DNA of 8,300 nucleotides from Candidatus Faecousia faecipullorum (GCA_018710805.1 DVJG01000125.1:1-8300), one strand, 5' to 3'; shown: positions 1-6,006, counted from the stretch's first letter. Notes: a model not told the origin generated them from the letters alone. Numbers and translations: made by a program.

Positions 1-470
1 CCAAAGCCAATAATGCCCATGGTTTTTCCGGCCAGCTCCATTTGGGGCGTCAGCCAGTAGCAGAAAGTCTCGCGATTGATCCACTCCCCACGATGAACGG
101 AATCGTTATGGAGCCCAATGTGGTGACACAGCTCCAGCAGAAGCCCCATGGTGAACTGGGCCACTGCCGCCGTGCCGTAGGAGGGCACATTGGTCACGAG
201 AATGCCGTGCTCCTTACAGGCCGCGCAGTCCACAACATTGTATCCTGTGGCCTGGACGCAGATGAGCTTCAGATTGAGGCAGGATTCCACCACATGCCGG
301 GTGATGGGGACCTTGTTCACCAGAATGATTTCGCTGTCTGCAATGCGGGCGATGGCTTCCGCTTCGCTGTCGGTCCCTTCGTACATGGTCACATCGCCAA
401 ATTGGCTGATGCAGTCATAGCTAAGGTCCCCGGGGTTGAGGCCCCGGCCGTCCAAAATCACAATTTTCAT
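1..470 (-). CDS. D-2-hydroxyacid dehydrogenase, glycerate dehydrogenase-like (N-terminal part)
   Basis: NAD(P)-dependent reduction of a 2-keto acid (such as hydroxypyruvate or glyoxylate) to the D-2-hydroxy acid, in the cytoplasm. Only the first 156 residues are present; the gene continues past the left edge. Seen: start MKIVILDGRG, then the catalytic-domain core with VQATGYNVVD (about 72-81), HGILVTNVPSYGTAAVAQ (88-105) and a helix rich in Leu, then ELAGKTMGIIGF (145-156), which is the beginning of the GxGxxG dinucleotide-binding loop. The FCYWLTPQMELAGKT stretch resembles the glycerate dehydrogenase/hydroxypyruvate reductase branch. The start is well supported by GGAGGA a few bases upstream. 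It is divergent from the pseudouridine synthase gene with 71 bases between. Family is secure; the substrate is not, and the catalytic Arg-Glu-His residues lie outside the window. Confidence 0.9.
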   Translation of the reverse strand, partial: MKIVILDGRGLNPGDLSYDCISQFGDVTMYEGTDSEAEAIARIADSEIILVNKVPITRHVVESCLNLKLICVQATGYNVVDCAACKEHGILVTNVPSYGTAAVAQFTMGLLLELCHHIGLHNDSVHRGEWINRETFCYWLTPQMELAGKTMGIIGF

Positions 471-484
471 AAGATTTCCTCCTT

Positions 485-499
485 CCGCTTGCAAAGCGG
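485..499. repeat. Short inverted repeat between divergent genes
   Basis: CCGCTT-GCA-AAGCGG is a perfect 6-bp dyad with a 3-base centre. It lies just upstream of the dehydrogenase ribosome binding site and overlaps the -35 of the candidate promoter for the pseudouridine synthase gene. It could be an operator or a small hairpin in the dehydrogenase leader RNA; the sequence does not decide which. Confidence 0.4.
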
Positions 500-517
500 G
501 TGGTTTTCTGGTAGGAT
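489..517 (+). promoter_or_regulatory. Candidate sigma-A promoter for the pseudouridine synthase gene
   Basis: TTGCAA (489-494), a 17-base spacer, and TAGGAT (512-517), 24 bases before the ATG at 542. Both boxes match the consensus in four of six positions and spacing is ideal. A promoter for the divergent dehydrogenase gene was not convincing by eye. Confidence 0.45.
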
Positions 518-541
518 AGGGAAAAAGAATGCGAGGCAATT

Positions 542-1174
542 ATGGATTTTCTATATTTGGATGAAGATATTGCGGTCTGTGTGAAGCCCGCCCGGGTTCT
601 GTCCACTGACGAGCCGGGAGGACTGCCGGAGCTGGTACGTGACGCGCTGGGAGACCCAAAGGCAGACGTCCGCACAGTCCACCGCCTGGACCGGGTGGTC
701 AGCGGCCTTATGGTCCTGGCCAGAAATGGTAGGGCTGCTTCAGAGCTGTCCCGCCAAATCCGGGAGGACCTGTTTCAAAAGGAGTACCTGGCAGTGATTC
801 ATGGCTGTCCAGGGGACCCCAGCGGCACCCTTAGGGACCTTCTCTTCCGGGACAAGGCCCGGCGCATGACCATGGTTGCAAACGAGCCGGGAAAAGGGGT
901 CCAGGAGGCAATCCTGGATTATCAGGTTCTGAACCGGACAGAGGAGATGGCACGGGTGAAAATCCGGCTGAGAACAGGAAGAACCCACCAAATCCGGGTT
1001 CAGTTTTCCAGCCGGGGCTGGCCCCTGGTAGGGGAGCGGAAGTACGCCACCCTGGAAGACCCCTGTGAGATTGCCCTGTGGTCTTATAAAATCGGATTTT
1101 TCCACCCCACAACAGGCCAATGGGTGGAATTTTCCCAGGATCCGCCAAACACCTATCCCTGGACCCAAGTTTAA
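542..1174 (+). CDS. RluA-family RNA pseudouridine synthase
   Basis: Isomerises specific uridines in structured RNA (rRNA or tRNA) to pseudouridine in the cytoplasm. The 210-residue protein carries the family's catalytic motif HRLDRVVSG (47-55), in which Asp50 would be the nucleophile, and the RNA/uracil-binding motif RTGRTHQIR (144-152) followed by GWPLVGERKYA. KEYLAVIHG (80-88) is also typical. There is no N-terminal S4 domain, so it is a short single-domain form, closer in layout to RluA/TruC-type enzymes than to RluC/RluD. The start is supported by GAGG at 533-536. The gene for a Cys-rich protein follows after 27 bases, so the two are probably cotranscribed. Family membership is firm; the modified RNA position cannot be told from the sequence. 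Confidence 0.93.
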   Translation: MDFLYLDEDIAVCVKPARVLSTDEPGGLPELVRDALGDPKADVRTVHRLDRVVSGLMVLARNGRAASELSRQIREDLFQKEYLAVIHGCPGDPSGTLRDLLFRDKARRMTMVANEPGKGVQEAILDYQVLNRTEEMARVKIRLRTGRTHQIRVQFSSRGWPLVGERKYATLEDPCEIALWSYKIGFFHPTTGQWVEFSQDPPNTYPWTQV

Positions 1175-1201
1175 TTTGCTCCACTGAAAAAGGAGGCCAA
1201 T

Positions 1202-1462
1202 ATGGCACACTACGATTTCTTTCAGAACCGGGACTGCGAATACTTTCCCTGCCACCAGGGCGCAAACCCGGAAACCTTCAGCTGCTTGTTCTGCTACTGT
1301 CCTCTGTACTGCCTGGGTGAAAACTGCGGCGGCAGCTTTACCTATACGGAGAAGGGCATAAAGGACTGCTCAAACTGTCTGCGTCCCCACCGCCGGGAAT
1401 GCTACGATGCCATCTGTGAGAAAATGAAGGACGTCATCGCTTTGACCAAACGGAAGGGATGA
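1202..1462 (+). CDS. Cysteine-rich small domain protein, putative metal-binding
   Basis: An 86-residue cytoplasmic protein with 11 cysteines (12, 17, 28, 31, 33, 37, 42, 56, 59, 67, 72) and His18 and His63. The order CLFCYCPLYCLGENCGG (28-44), then KGIKDCSNCLRPH (51-63), is that of the 'cysteine-rich small domain' family (Pfam zf-like, PF04071), found mostly in anaerobic Firmicutes and archaea. Cysteine spacing suggests zinc or another metal, but no ligand set has been assigned here and I know of no firm biochemical function. Its start is well supported by AAGGAGG at 1190-1196. It lies 27 bases after the pseudouridine synthase gene in the same direction and ends just before a strong hairpin, so it is probably the last gene of a two-gene unit. 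The C-terminus (KMKDVIALTKRKG) is basic and helical-looking. Confidence 0.85.
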   Translation: MAHYDFFQNRDCEYFPCHQGANPETFSCLFCYCPLYCLGENCGGSFTYTEKGIKDCSNCLRPHRRECYDAICEKMKDVIALTKRKG

Positions 1463-1464
1463 TA

Positions 1465-1497
1465 AATTGGGGCCGGGCGATACGCCTGGCCCCAATT
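1465..1497 (+). terminator. Strong intergenic hairpin between convergent genes
   Basis: A 14-bp stem (1465-1478 with 1484-1497) and a 5-base loop GATAC, three bases after the Cys-rich gene stop and three before the lacZ stop on the other strand. In plus-strand RNA all 14 pairs form, one being G-U (1475/1487); in minus-strand RNA that pair becomes A-C. It therefore fits the plus-strand transcript better. No real T-tract follows on either strand, so intrinsic termination may be inefficient. Confidence 0.6.
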
Positions 1498-1500
1498 CTG

Positions 1501-4248
1501 TCAGAAAAGCTGAACGGTAAAGGAAAGTGTAATGTCCTTTTCACCGGAGACGTGGTATTGTTCTTCCACATCCGCACCCCAGGAGTCGATGCCGCCTACA
1601 CCGCGCATGGCTCCGCAGATGGTGACTACGGTGCGGCTGGGCGCAGGGAGCTCGTAGGGATGGAAGGCTTCACTGAGCTGCCAGGGGGTATAGGGAATGG
1701 CAGAGAATGCATAGGGGGCTTCGCCCTGACGGAAGGCAAGATGTTTTCTGCCGCTGTGCAGAATGGTCTGCATGGTATCCATGTGACAGCTGCATTCCTG
1801 AGGAACCAGATACTGGGGAATGTGGGGAACTTCCGTATAGGTTCCAAAGATTCCGCCCTTTTTCCGATCGGGATAAGTCTCTCCAGAGAGACCTGTCCAC
1901 TCTACCGTGTCCACGGGTTCCGGCGTGGCAAACCGCAGTCCGAAAAGAGGCAGCTGGGGACGGTTTTCTCCGCCGAGGTAGCGGACTTCCACATCCATAT
2001 GGCTGTCTGCGTGAACGGTATATAATATCTCTGTTTTTAGGTCCGGCATGATTGGGGAGCCATAAGTAAAGCGAATGGAGACAGTTTCCGGTCCTTCCTC
2101 CAGGACGGTAACCGCCTGGCATTTCTGCCAGCGTTCCGCCGCAGACCAAATGGCACTGTTTTCGGCAAATCCGTTTGACCGATCGTTTTCTGTGGGGGAA
2201 CGCCAATAGGCAGGACGGGGCGCCCGCCAGAGCCACTCTTTGCCGTTCACCACCAGGGATACGGGACCGCCGTGAATACGGGAGAAGAGAATTTCAAAGG
2301 TATCGCCCCGAACCCCAAGGGCTCCGTCACCGTGACTGATTTGCAGGTCCGAACCCTGCCGATAGGGAGGGAGAGCCATATTTTCCCGGGCAATTCTGCC
2401 GACTTCGTCCTGGGCTTTGCGTGCCTCCGGCGAGGCGTACCAATACCGGACATCCTGCATGGCAGGCTTTTCGGTTCCGTCGGCAAAGACAATGCCATTG
2501 GCGCTGAACGCGTAGTCGCTCTGCCGATCACCGAAGTCGCCGCCGTAGCCCAGAACCTCCCGTCCATCGGGAAGGGTGTGCCAAAGAGCCTGGTCCATAT
2601 AGTCCCAGATGAAGCCGCCCTGGTACATGGGGAATTCCTCTCCCAAGCGGATATAGCTTTCCATACCGCCAATGGAGTTGCCCATGTCGTGCATATATTC
2701 ACAGAGCAGGAAGGGCTTCTTGGGGTCGGATTCCAGATATTCCCGAATTCTGTCCGGCCGGGTGTACATCTGGGTTTCTACGTCGGAAATGGAATCATAT
2801 GCCCGATTGGAGGTTACACCTTCATAGTGGACCACCCGGCTGGGGTCCTGAGCCCGGAAGAAATCCGCCATGGCGAGAATATCAGAACCTGCATAGGATT
2901 CGTTGCCGCAGGACCAGAGAAGAATTGCCGTATGGTTCTTGTCCCGTTCAAACATGGATTTCGCCCGGTCAAGGACGCAGGCCAGCCACTCTGGTTTGTT
3001 TCCCGGCAGATTGCTTTCCGCATTGCGCTGGAAGGAGCCGTGGGTTTCCAGGTTGGTCTCATCGATCATGTAGATGCCGTTCCGATCGCACATATGATAC
3101 CAGGGAGTCTGGTTGGGGTAATGACAGGTGCGGACTGCGTTGATGTTATTGCGGAGGAAAACCTCCATGGCCCGGCGCATATCTTCTTCTCCAATGGCGC
3201 GTCCGGTGTGGGGGTTCCATTCGTGGCGGTTCACGCCGTTGAACACAATGCGCTGCCCGTTGAGAAGCAGGAGCCGGTCCTTGATTTCAAACCGACGGAA
3301 GCCGATGTCATAGGGGATGAACTCCACGGCTTCGCCGTTTTCATCCAGCAAAGTCAGAACGACATGATAGAGGGTGGGAGATTCGTGGCACCAGGGCTTC
3401 ACATTCTGGAAGGAGAAAGTCTGAGAGAAGAAATAGGCTCCTTCGAGATGCAGCTCCAGGTCACAGTCCAGCAGCCCATCCACCTGGCAGTGAACCCGGC
3501 AAGTTTTGCTTTCACCGCTGAGCTTCAGGCGGATTTTCAGAGTGCCTGTGGTGTTGTCCTGGCAAAGGCCGGCTTGAAGCCACAGATCTTCCAGATGGAG
3601 CCGGGGCTTTGCATAGAGGAAGACGCTCCGGAAAATACCGCTGAATCGGAAGAAGTCCTGATCTTCCAGCCAGGAGGCACTGCTGTGCTGGAAAACTTCC
3701 ACACAGAGCCGGTTGTTTGTTTCCTGTATGTAGGGTGTCAAATCAAAATCTGAAGGGGTGAAGCTGTCCTCGCTGTAGCCCACAAAGTGGCCGTTGAGCC
3801 AGACATAAAAGGCCCGCTCCACACCCTGGAAGGAGATACAGACCTGCTTGCCAAGAAGCCCCGGTTCCAGATCAAAGGTTTTCACATAGGAGCCGACATA
3901 TGTGCGCTCCCAGTCAATCTGGCCCTGCTCCAGGCCGGCGTGGCCGTCCCAGGGATAGAGGATGTTGGTGTACTGAATTTGACCGTAACCCTGCAATTCC
4001 ATATGACCTGGAACCTGAATGGTGCCAAAGCCGGAATCGTCAAATCCGTTTTCCCAGAAATGTTCCGGACGCACTGCCGGGCATTTGCTCCATGCAAAGC
4101 CCCAGGTCCCGTCCAAAGACTGACGCAGAGATGTTTTTTCCTGGGCAATTTCCCATGAAGAGGCGTAGGATACATGGTCCGAATGGGCGTCCAGCCGATT
4201 CACCGCAAATACGGTGGGGTCAGTGAGCCAATTTATGTTTGCCGTCAT
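1501..4248 (-). CDS. lacZ: Beta-galactosidase, GH2 family (LacZ)
   Basis: Hydrolyses terminal beta-D-galactosides such as lactose in the cytoplasm; no signal peptide. The 915-residue chain has the GH2 order: sugar-binding jelly roll (about 40-215, ending DQDFFRFSGIFRSVFLYA), Ig-like domain (217-320), TIM barrel (322-605), then the C-terminal beta-galactosidase small-chain domain (about 640-912, with GVGGIDSWG near 883-891). The acid/base is Glu450 in LLWSCGNES and the nucleophile Glu517 in LLCEYMHDMGNS. Other active-site residues are also present: FNGVNRHEW, His376 in RTCHYPN, His403 in LETHG and Trp548 in GFIWDYMDQ. It is about 110 residues shorter than E. coli LacZ, as in other clostridial forms. 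An upstream in-frame ATG would add 48 residues but crosses the promoter, so the start at 4248 behind AGGAGG is chosen. It appears to be transcribed alone. The natural substrate could be host or plant galactosides rather than lactose. Confidence 0.96.
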   Translation of the reverse strand: MTANINWLTDPTVFAVNRLDAHSDHVSYASSWEIAQEKTSLRQSLDGTWGFAWSKCPAVRPEHFWENGFDDSGFGTIQVPGHMELQGYGQIQYTNILYPWDGHAGLEQGQIDWERTYVGSYVKTFDLEPGLLGKQVCISFQGVERAFYVWLNGHFVGYSEDSFTPSDFDLTPYIQETNNRLCVEVFQHSSASWLEDQDFFRFSGIFRSVFLYAKPRLHLEDLWLQAGLCQDNTTGTLKIRLKLSGESKTCRVHCQVDGLLDCDLELHLEGAYFFSQTFSFQNVKPWCHESPTLYHVVLTLLDENGEAVEFIPYDIGFRRFEIKDRLLLLNGQRIVFNGVNRHEWNPHTGRAIGEEDMRRAMEVFLRNNINAVRTCHYPNQTPWYHMCDRNGIYMIDETNLETHGSFQRNAESNLPGNKPEWLACVLDRAKSMFERDKNHTAILLWSCGNESYAGSDILAMADFFRAQDPSRVVHYEGVTSNRAYDSISDVETQMYTRPDRIREYLESDPKKPFLLCEYMHDMGNSIGGMESYIRLGEEFPMYQGGFIWDYMDQALWHTLPDGREVLGYGGDFGDRQSDYAFSANGIVFADGTEKPAMQDVRYWYASPEARKAQDEVGRIARENMALPPYRQGSDLQISHGDGALGVRGDTFEILFSRIHGGPVSLVVNGKEWLWRAPRPAYWRSPTENDRSNGFAENSAIWSAAERWQKCQAVTVLEEGPETVSIRFTYGSPIMPDLKTEILYTVHADSHMDVEVRYLGGENRPQLPLFGLRFATPEPVDTVEWTGLSGETYPDRKKGGIFGTYTEVPHIPQYLVPQECSCHMDTMQTILHSGRKHLAFRQGEAPYAFSAIPYTPWQLSEAFHPYELPAPSRTVVTICGAMRGVGGIDSWGADVEEQYHVSGEKDITLSFTVQLF

Positions 4249-4254
4249 GGTTGA

Positions 4255-4260
4255 CCTCCT
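4255..4260 (-). promoter_or_regulatory. Ribosome binding site that fixes the lacZ start
   Basis: AGGAGG six bases before the ATG at 4248. It decides between this start and an in-frame ATG 48 codons further upstream, which has no such site and would lie upstream of the lacZ promoter. Confidence 0.85.
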
Positions 4261-4273
4261 AAGCAATCGTTTT

Positions 4274-4291
4274 GCCCATCTTTGAATGGGC
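4274..4291 (-). repeat. Inverted repeat in the lacZ leader
   Basis: On the minus strand GCCCAT-TCAAAG-ATGGGC, a perfect 6-bp dyad with a 6-base loop. It lies between the predicted lacZ transcription start (near 4299) and the ribosome binding site, so it could act as an operator for a repressor or as a 5' hairpin in the mRNA. Confidence 0.4.
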
Positions 4292-4305
4292 TTTCGGATA
4301 TTGTC

Positions 4306-4334
4306 ATTATATATAAAATCTACCTTGACTGCAA
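4306..4334 (-). promoter_or_regulatory. lacZ promoter (sigma-A type)
   Basis: On the minus strand: TTGCAG (4334-4329), exactly 17 bases, then a perfect TATAAT (4311-4306). Transcription would start near 4299 and give a leader of about 50 bases. The -10 is consensus and the -35 matches four of six positions, so this is a strong basal promoter; control by a repressor is plausible given the dyads that flank it. Confidence 0.75.
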
Positions 4335-4348
4335 TGCTTTTTTGCATT
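4333..4348. repeat. Inverted repeat overlapping the lacZ -35 box
   Basis: AATGC-(six T or A)-GCATT, a perfect 5-bp dyad whose edge overlaps the lacZ -35 by two bases. The motif TGCAT occurs three times on the plus strand here (4343, 4354 and 4367), with spacings of 11 and 13 bases. This could be a binding site for a regulator encoded elsewhere. Confidence 0.35.
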
Positions 4349-4374
4349 TTCTCTGCATAAGCTGCCTGCATGGC

Positions 4375-4409
4375 AAGAACCGGGCTGCCCAAATGGCAGC
4401 CCGGTTCTT
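4375..4409 (-). terminator. Intrinsic terminator of the flavoprotein-lipoprotein-cupin operon
   Basis: A perfect 15-bp stem (4375-4389 with 4395-4409), loop CAAAT on the plus strand, 14 bases after the cupin stop codon in the direction of transcription. The stem is GC-rich in the middle with AAGAA/TTCTT at its base. The stretch of T after it is short, so the stem itself does most of the work. It separates this operon from lacZ, which has its own promoter just beyond. Confidence 0.75.
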
Positions 4410-4423
4410 TCTGAAATCACGCT

Positions 4424-4855
4424 TTAAAGAATTTCATATTCGTAGTCACTTACCGGTTCGCACCACTCATTGGAGCAATCTTCACCGGGGACCTCGATGG
4501 CGATATGGCTAAACCAGGAATCCTTCTTGGCTCCGTGCCAGTGCTTGACCTCCGGCGGGATGACAATAACCTTACCCGGGGTCAGACTGACGGCTTCCTT
4601 GCCCGCTTCCTGGTACCACCCTTCTCCGGCAGTGCAGATGAGAATTTGACCGCCGCCCTTAGAAGCATGGTGGATGTGCCAGTTGTTCCGGCATCCTGGC
4701 TCGAAGGTCACATTGGCGAGAAACAGGCCGTCCTCCGGGCGGGTCAGGGGGTTCAAAAAGGACTGACCGATAAAATACTGAGAGTAGCCTGCGTTGGGCG
4801 TACCGGTGCCAAATACGTTGACCGCCTCAAATTCCTGCTGATTTTCGTACTTCAT
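4424..4855 (-). CDS. Small cupin-domain protein (carboxymuconolactone decarboxylase-associated type)
   Basis: A 143-residue single-domain cupin, probably a cytoplasmic metal-binding beta-barrel. Cupin motif 1 is PGCRNNWHIHHASKGGGQ (53-70): His60 and His62 are the expected metal ligands, with Gln70 where classical cupins have Glu. Motif 2 is PGKVIVIPPEVKHWHG (93-108), with His105 the likely third His. The patterns GGGQILICTAGEGWYQE and KHWHGAKKDSWFSHIAIE resemble cupins found next to or fused with carboxymuconolactone decarboxylase/AhpD-like domains, but no such domain is present here. The enzyme activity, if any, is unknown. The gene is last in the operon, 14 bases after the lipoprotein gene, and ends before a strong terminator. 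Its ribosome binding site (AAGGAAG, 4871-4865) overlaps the stop codon of the preceding gene, which suggests translational coupling. Confidence 0.85.
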   Translation of the reverse strand: MKYENQQEFEAVNVFGTGTPNAGYSQYFIGQSFLNPLTRPEDGLFLANVTFEPGCRNNWHIHHASKGGGQILICTAGEGWYQEAGKEAVSLTPGKVIVIPPEVKHWHGAKKDSWFSHIAIEVPGEDCSNEWCEPVSDYEYEIL

Positions 4856-4869
4856 ATTCTGTTTCTTCC

Positions 4870-5343
4870 TTACTCAATGACGATCTCCGCCGTGTCATTT
4901 CCCAGAAGTTCGGATAGTTCCTCCCCGGACAGTCCATCCATATGGCCTAGCTTTGTATAGCTCCAGGAATTGGAGCCGAAAAACAGGACAATCTGATTTC
5001 CGGAATACAGGACGATGTCCCCTGGCTCGGTAGTCATCTGCACATCGCTTCTGGTAAAACTCTGGGGCAGACTGCCCACCTGTTCAAAGCCGCCGTATCG
5101 GGTGGTGTGGACTGTGATTTTCTTGTTTTCGACGTAGGCGGCCAGGGCTGCAACGGATTTGTTGTTTTCCCAGCTCACGGTCACTTCCCGGCCATTGATG
5201 CTTAAAGTTATTTCATTTTCCTCCAATGTGGATTCCTCGTGCGTGGAAGGTGCAGTTTGCTCAGCGACATCACCCTTGGGCGAACAGGCTGAAAGTAAAA
5301 TTGCCAGGAGCAAAAGTACCCATATCCAATACAGTTTCCACAT
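4870..5343 (-). CDS. Lipoprotein with cyclophilin-like fold domain
   Basis: A 157-residue predicted lipoprotein. The N-terminus MWKLYWIWVLLLLAILLSAC is a lipoprotein signal with lipobox LSAC and Cys20 as the lipidated residue, so the mature protein would sit on the outer face of the cell membrane. A Ser/Thr/Glu-rich linker (about 21-43) leads to a domain from 44 to 157. Its features, ITLSINGREVTVSWENN at the start, TEPGDIVLYSGNQIVLFFG (105-123), SYTKLGHMDGL and a closing AEIVIE strand, match the bacterial cyclophilin-like family (Pfam Cyclophil_like2). That family has the cyclophilin barrel but no demonstrated prolyl isomerase activity that I know of. The gene begins 8 bases after the flavoprotein stop and has only a weak ribosome binding site, so translation is probably coupled. 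It is the only exported member of the operon. Confidence 0.85.
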   Translation of the reverse strand: MWKLYWIWVLLLLAILLSACSPKGDVAEQTAPSTHEESTLEENEITLSINGREVTVSWENNKSVAALAAYVENKKITVHTTRYGGFEQVGSLPQSFTRSDVQMTTEPGDIVLYSGNQIVLFFGSNSWSYTKLGHMDGLSGEELSELLGNDTAEIVIE

Positions 5344-5351
5344 AAATCACT

Positions 5352-5894
5352 TTATTGAATATCTGCGCCCATTTTATGGGCAGTTTCCAAAGCAAGGTGT
5401 CCAGCGATGTCGCCAACGTCGTTCACGCCGCCGGCAAAGACCGTGCCGGTGAACTCCGCCCGGTCAAAGCAATCCACCCATCCCTGAACGGCTTTCTTGG
5501 CACCCTCGACGGTTTCGGGCTCATTTTCGGCGGCGGCCGCCAGCAGATAGACCTTGGTGAACGCATAGTCTGTTCCATACAGGGGATTTGCCCGATCCAG
5601 CATGGTTTTCAGCTGACCGGAGACGCTGTAATAGTAGACGGGCGTGGCGAAAACCAGAACATTGGCATCGTGCATCTTTGCGGCGATCTCTACCGCATCG
5701 TCAGCAATCACGCAGTGCCCCAGCTTCTGGCAGGCGAAACATCCCTTACAGAAATGAAAGCTCTTTTCCCGCAGATAGATGGTTTCCACAGCATTGCCGC
5801 TTTCCATTGCGCCTATTGCAAAGGCTTCTGCCAGTTTTTCTGAATTGCCGCCCTTACGAGGGGAGGACGAAATGATCAATACTTTTTTGTTCAT
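5352..5894 (-). CDS. Flavodoxin-fold NAD(P)H-dependent oxidoreductase (FMN reductase / iron-sulfur flavoprotein-like)
   Basis: A 180-residue cytoplasmic flavoprotein. The N-terminal KVLIISSSPRKGGNSEKLA (4-22) is the FMN phosphate-binding loop of the NADPH-dependent FMN reductase/flavodoxin-like family, and ATPVYYYSVSGQLKTMLDR (83-101) is the second flavin-contact region. Cys49, Cys52, Cys55 and Cys61 form CX2CX2CX5C, the compact spacing that binds a [4Fe-4S] cluster in archaeal iron-sulfur flavoprotein Isf. Many bacterial relatives share this spacing without proof of a cluster. The likely role is electron transfer or reduction of quinones, nitro compounds or similar electrophiles. It is the first gene of a three-gene operon divergent from a MerR regulator. 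An ATG 54 codons further upstream is rejected because it overlaps the promoter and the merR start; the chosen start has AAAGGAGG eight bases ahead. Confidence 0.9.
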   Translation of the reverse strand: MNKKVLIISSSPRKGGNSEKLAEAFAIGAMESGNAVETIYLREKSFHFCKGCFACQKLGHCVIADDAVEIAAKMHDANVLVFATPVYYYSVSGQLKTMLDRANPLYGTDYAFTKVYLLAAAAENEPETVEGAKKAVQGWVDCFDRAEFTGTVFAGGVNDVGDIAGHLALETAHKMGADIQ

Positions 5895-5902
5895 AAAAAG
5901 CG

Positions 5903-5910
5903 CCTCCTTT
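5903..5910 (-). promoter_or_regulatory. Ribosome binding site that fixes the flavoprotein start
   Basis: AAAGGAGG on the minus strand, 8 bases before the ATG at 5894. It rules out the longer reading frame, whose extra 54 codons run back through the shared promoter region into the regulator gene. Confidence 0.85.
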
Positions 5911-5916
5911 TGATTC

Positions 5917-5945
5917 TTGCATTGTGGCTTCTCTTCTGATATGCT
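5917..5945 (+). promoter_or_regulatory. Promoter of the MerR regulator gene
   Basis: TTGCAT (5917-5922), 17 bases, TATGCT (5940-5945). Transcription would start near 5952, inside the operon promoter of the opposite strand. The two promoters face each other and overlap, so a bound regulator would be expected to control its own gene as well, as is common in this family. Confidence 0.55.
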
Positions 5946-5958
5946 TATGATAGCATAT
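5939..5958. repeat. Palindrome covering both -10 boxes
   Basis: ATATGCT-TATGAT-AGCATAT, a perfect 7-bp dyad with a 6-base centre. It contains the -10 of the regulator promoter and overlaps the -10 of the operon promoter. It lies off-centre from where a MerR dimer normally binds, so it may be a second binding site or a site for another protein. Confidence 0.5.
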
Positions 5959-5977
5959 AAACCTAGCTTTAGGTCAA
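5947..5977 (-). promoter_or_regulatory. MerR-type operon promoter with 19-bp spacer
   Basis: On the minus strand TTGACC (5977-5972), a 19-base spacer, TATCAT (5952-5947). The long spacer is the hallmark of promoters that MerR-family proteins activate by untwisting the DNA. The spacer begins with the imperfect dyad TAAAGCT/AGGTTTA (six of seven pairs), centred after spacer base 7; another nested dyad is ACCTA-AAGC-TAGGT. The likely regulator is the adjacent divergent MerR protein. Confidence 0.75.
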
Positions 5978-6006
5978 GGACTTTTTGAGAATTTGGGAGA
6001 AATCTT

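Noticed and set aside
42..584. A 180-codon plus-strand frame
   Set aside because: It is antisense to the dehydrogenase gene and crosses into the start of the pseudouridine synthase gene without a recognisable product.
740..1265. Two minus-strand frames of 171 and 144 codons
   Set aside because: Both are antisense to the pseudouridine synthase and show no domain pattern.
2272..3753. A 493-codon open frame on the plus strand
   Set aside because: It lies wholly antisense to lacZ, has no recognisable family or ribosome binding site, and is explained by the codon usage of the true gene on the other strand.
4343..4371. TGCAT repeats considered as a CRISPR-like or mobile-element signal
   Set aside because: The units are only five bases with irregular spacing; they are better read as possible regulatory motifs upstream of lacZ.
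4249..4392. A 48-codon N-terminal extension of lacZ
   Set aside because: It has no family similarity, would begin upstream of the promoter next to the terminator of the preceding operon, and lacks a ribosome binding site; AGGAGG stands before the shorter start.
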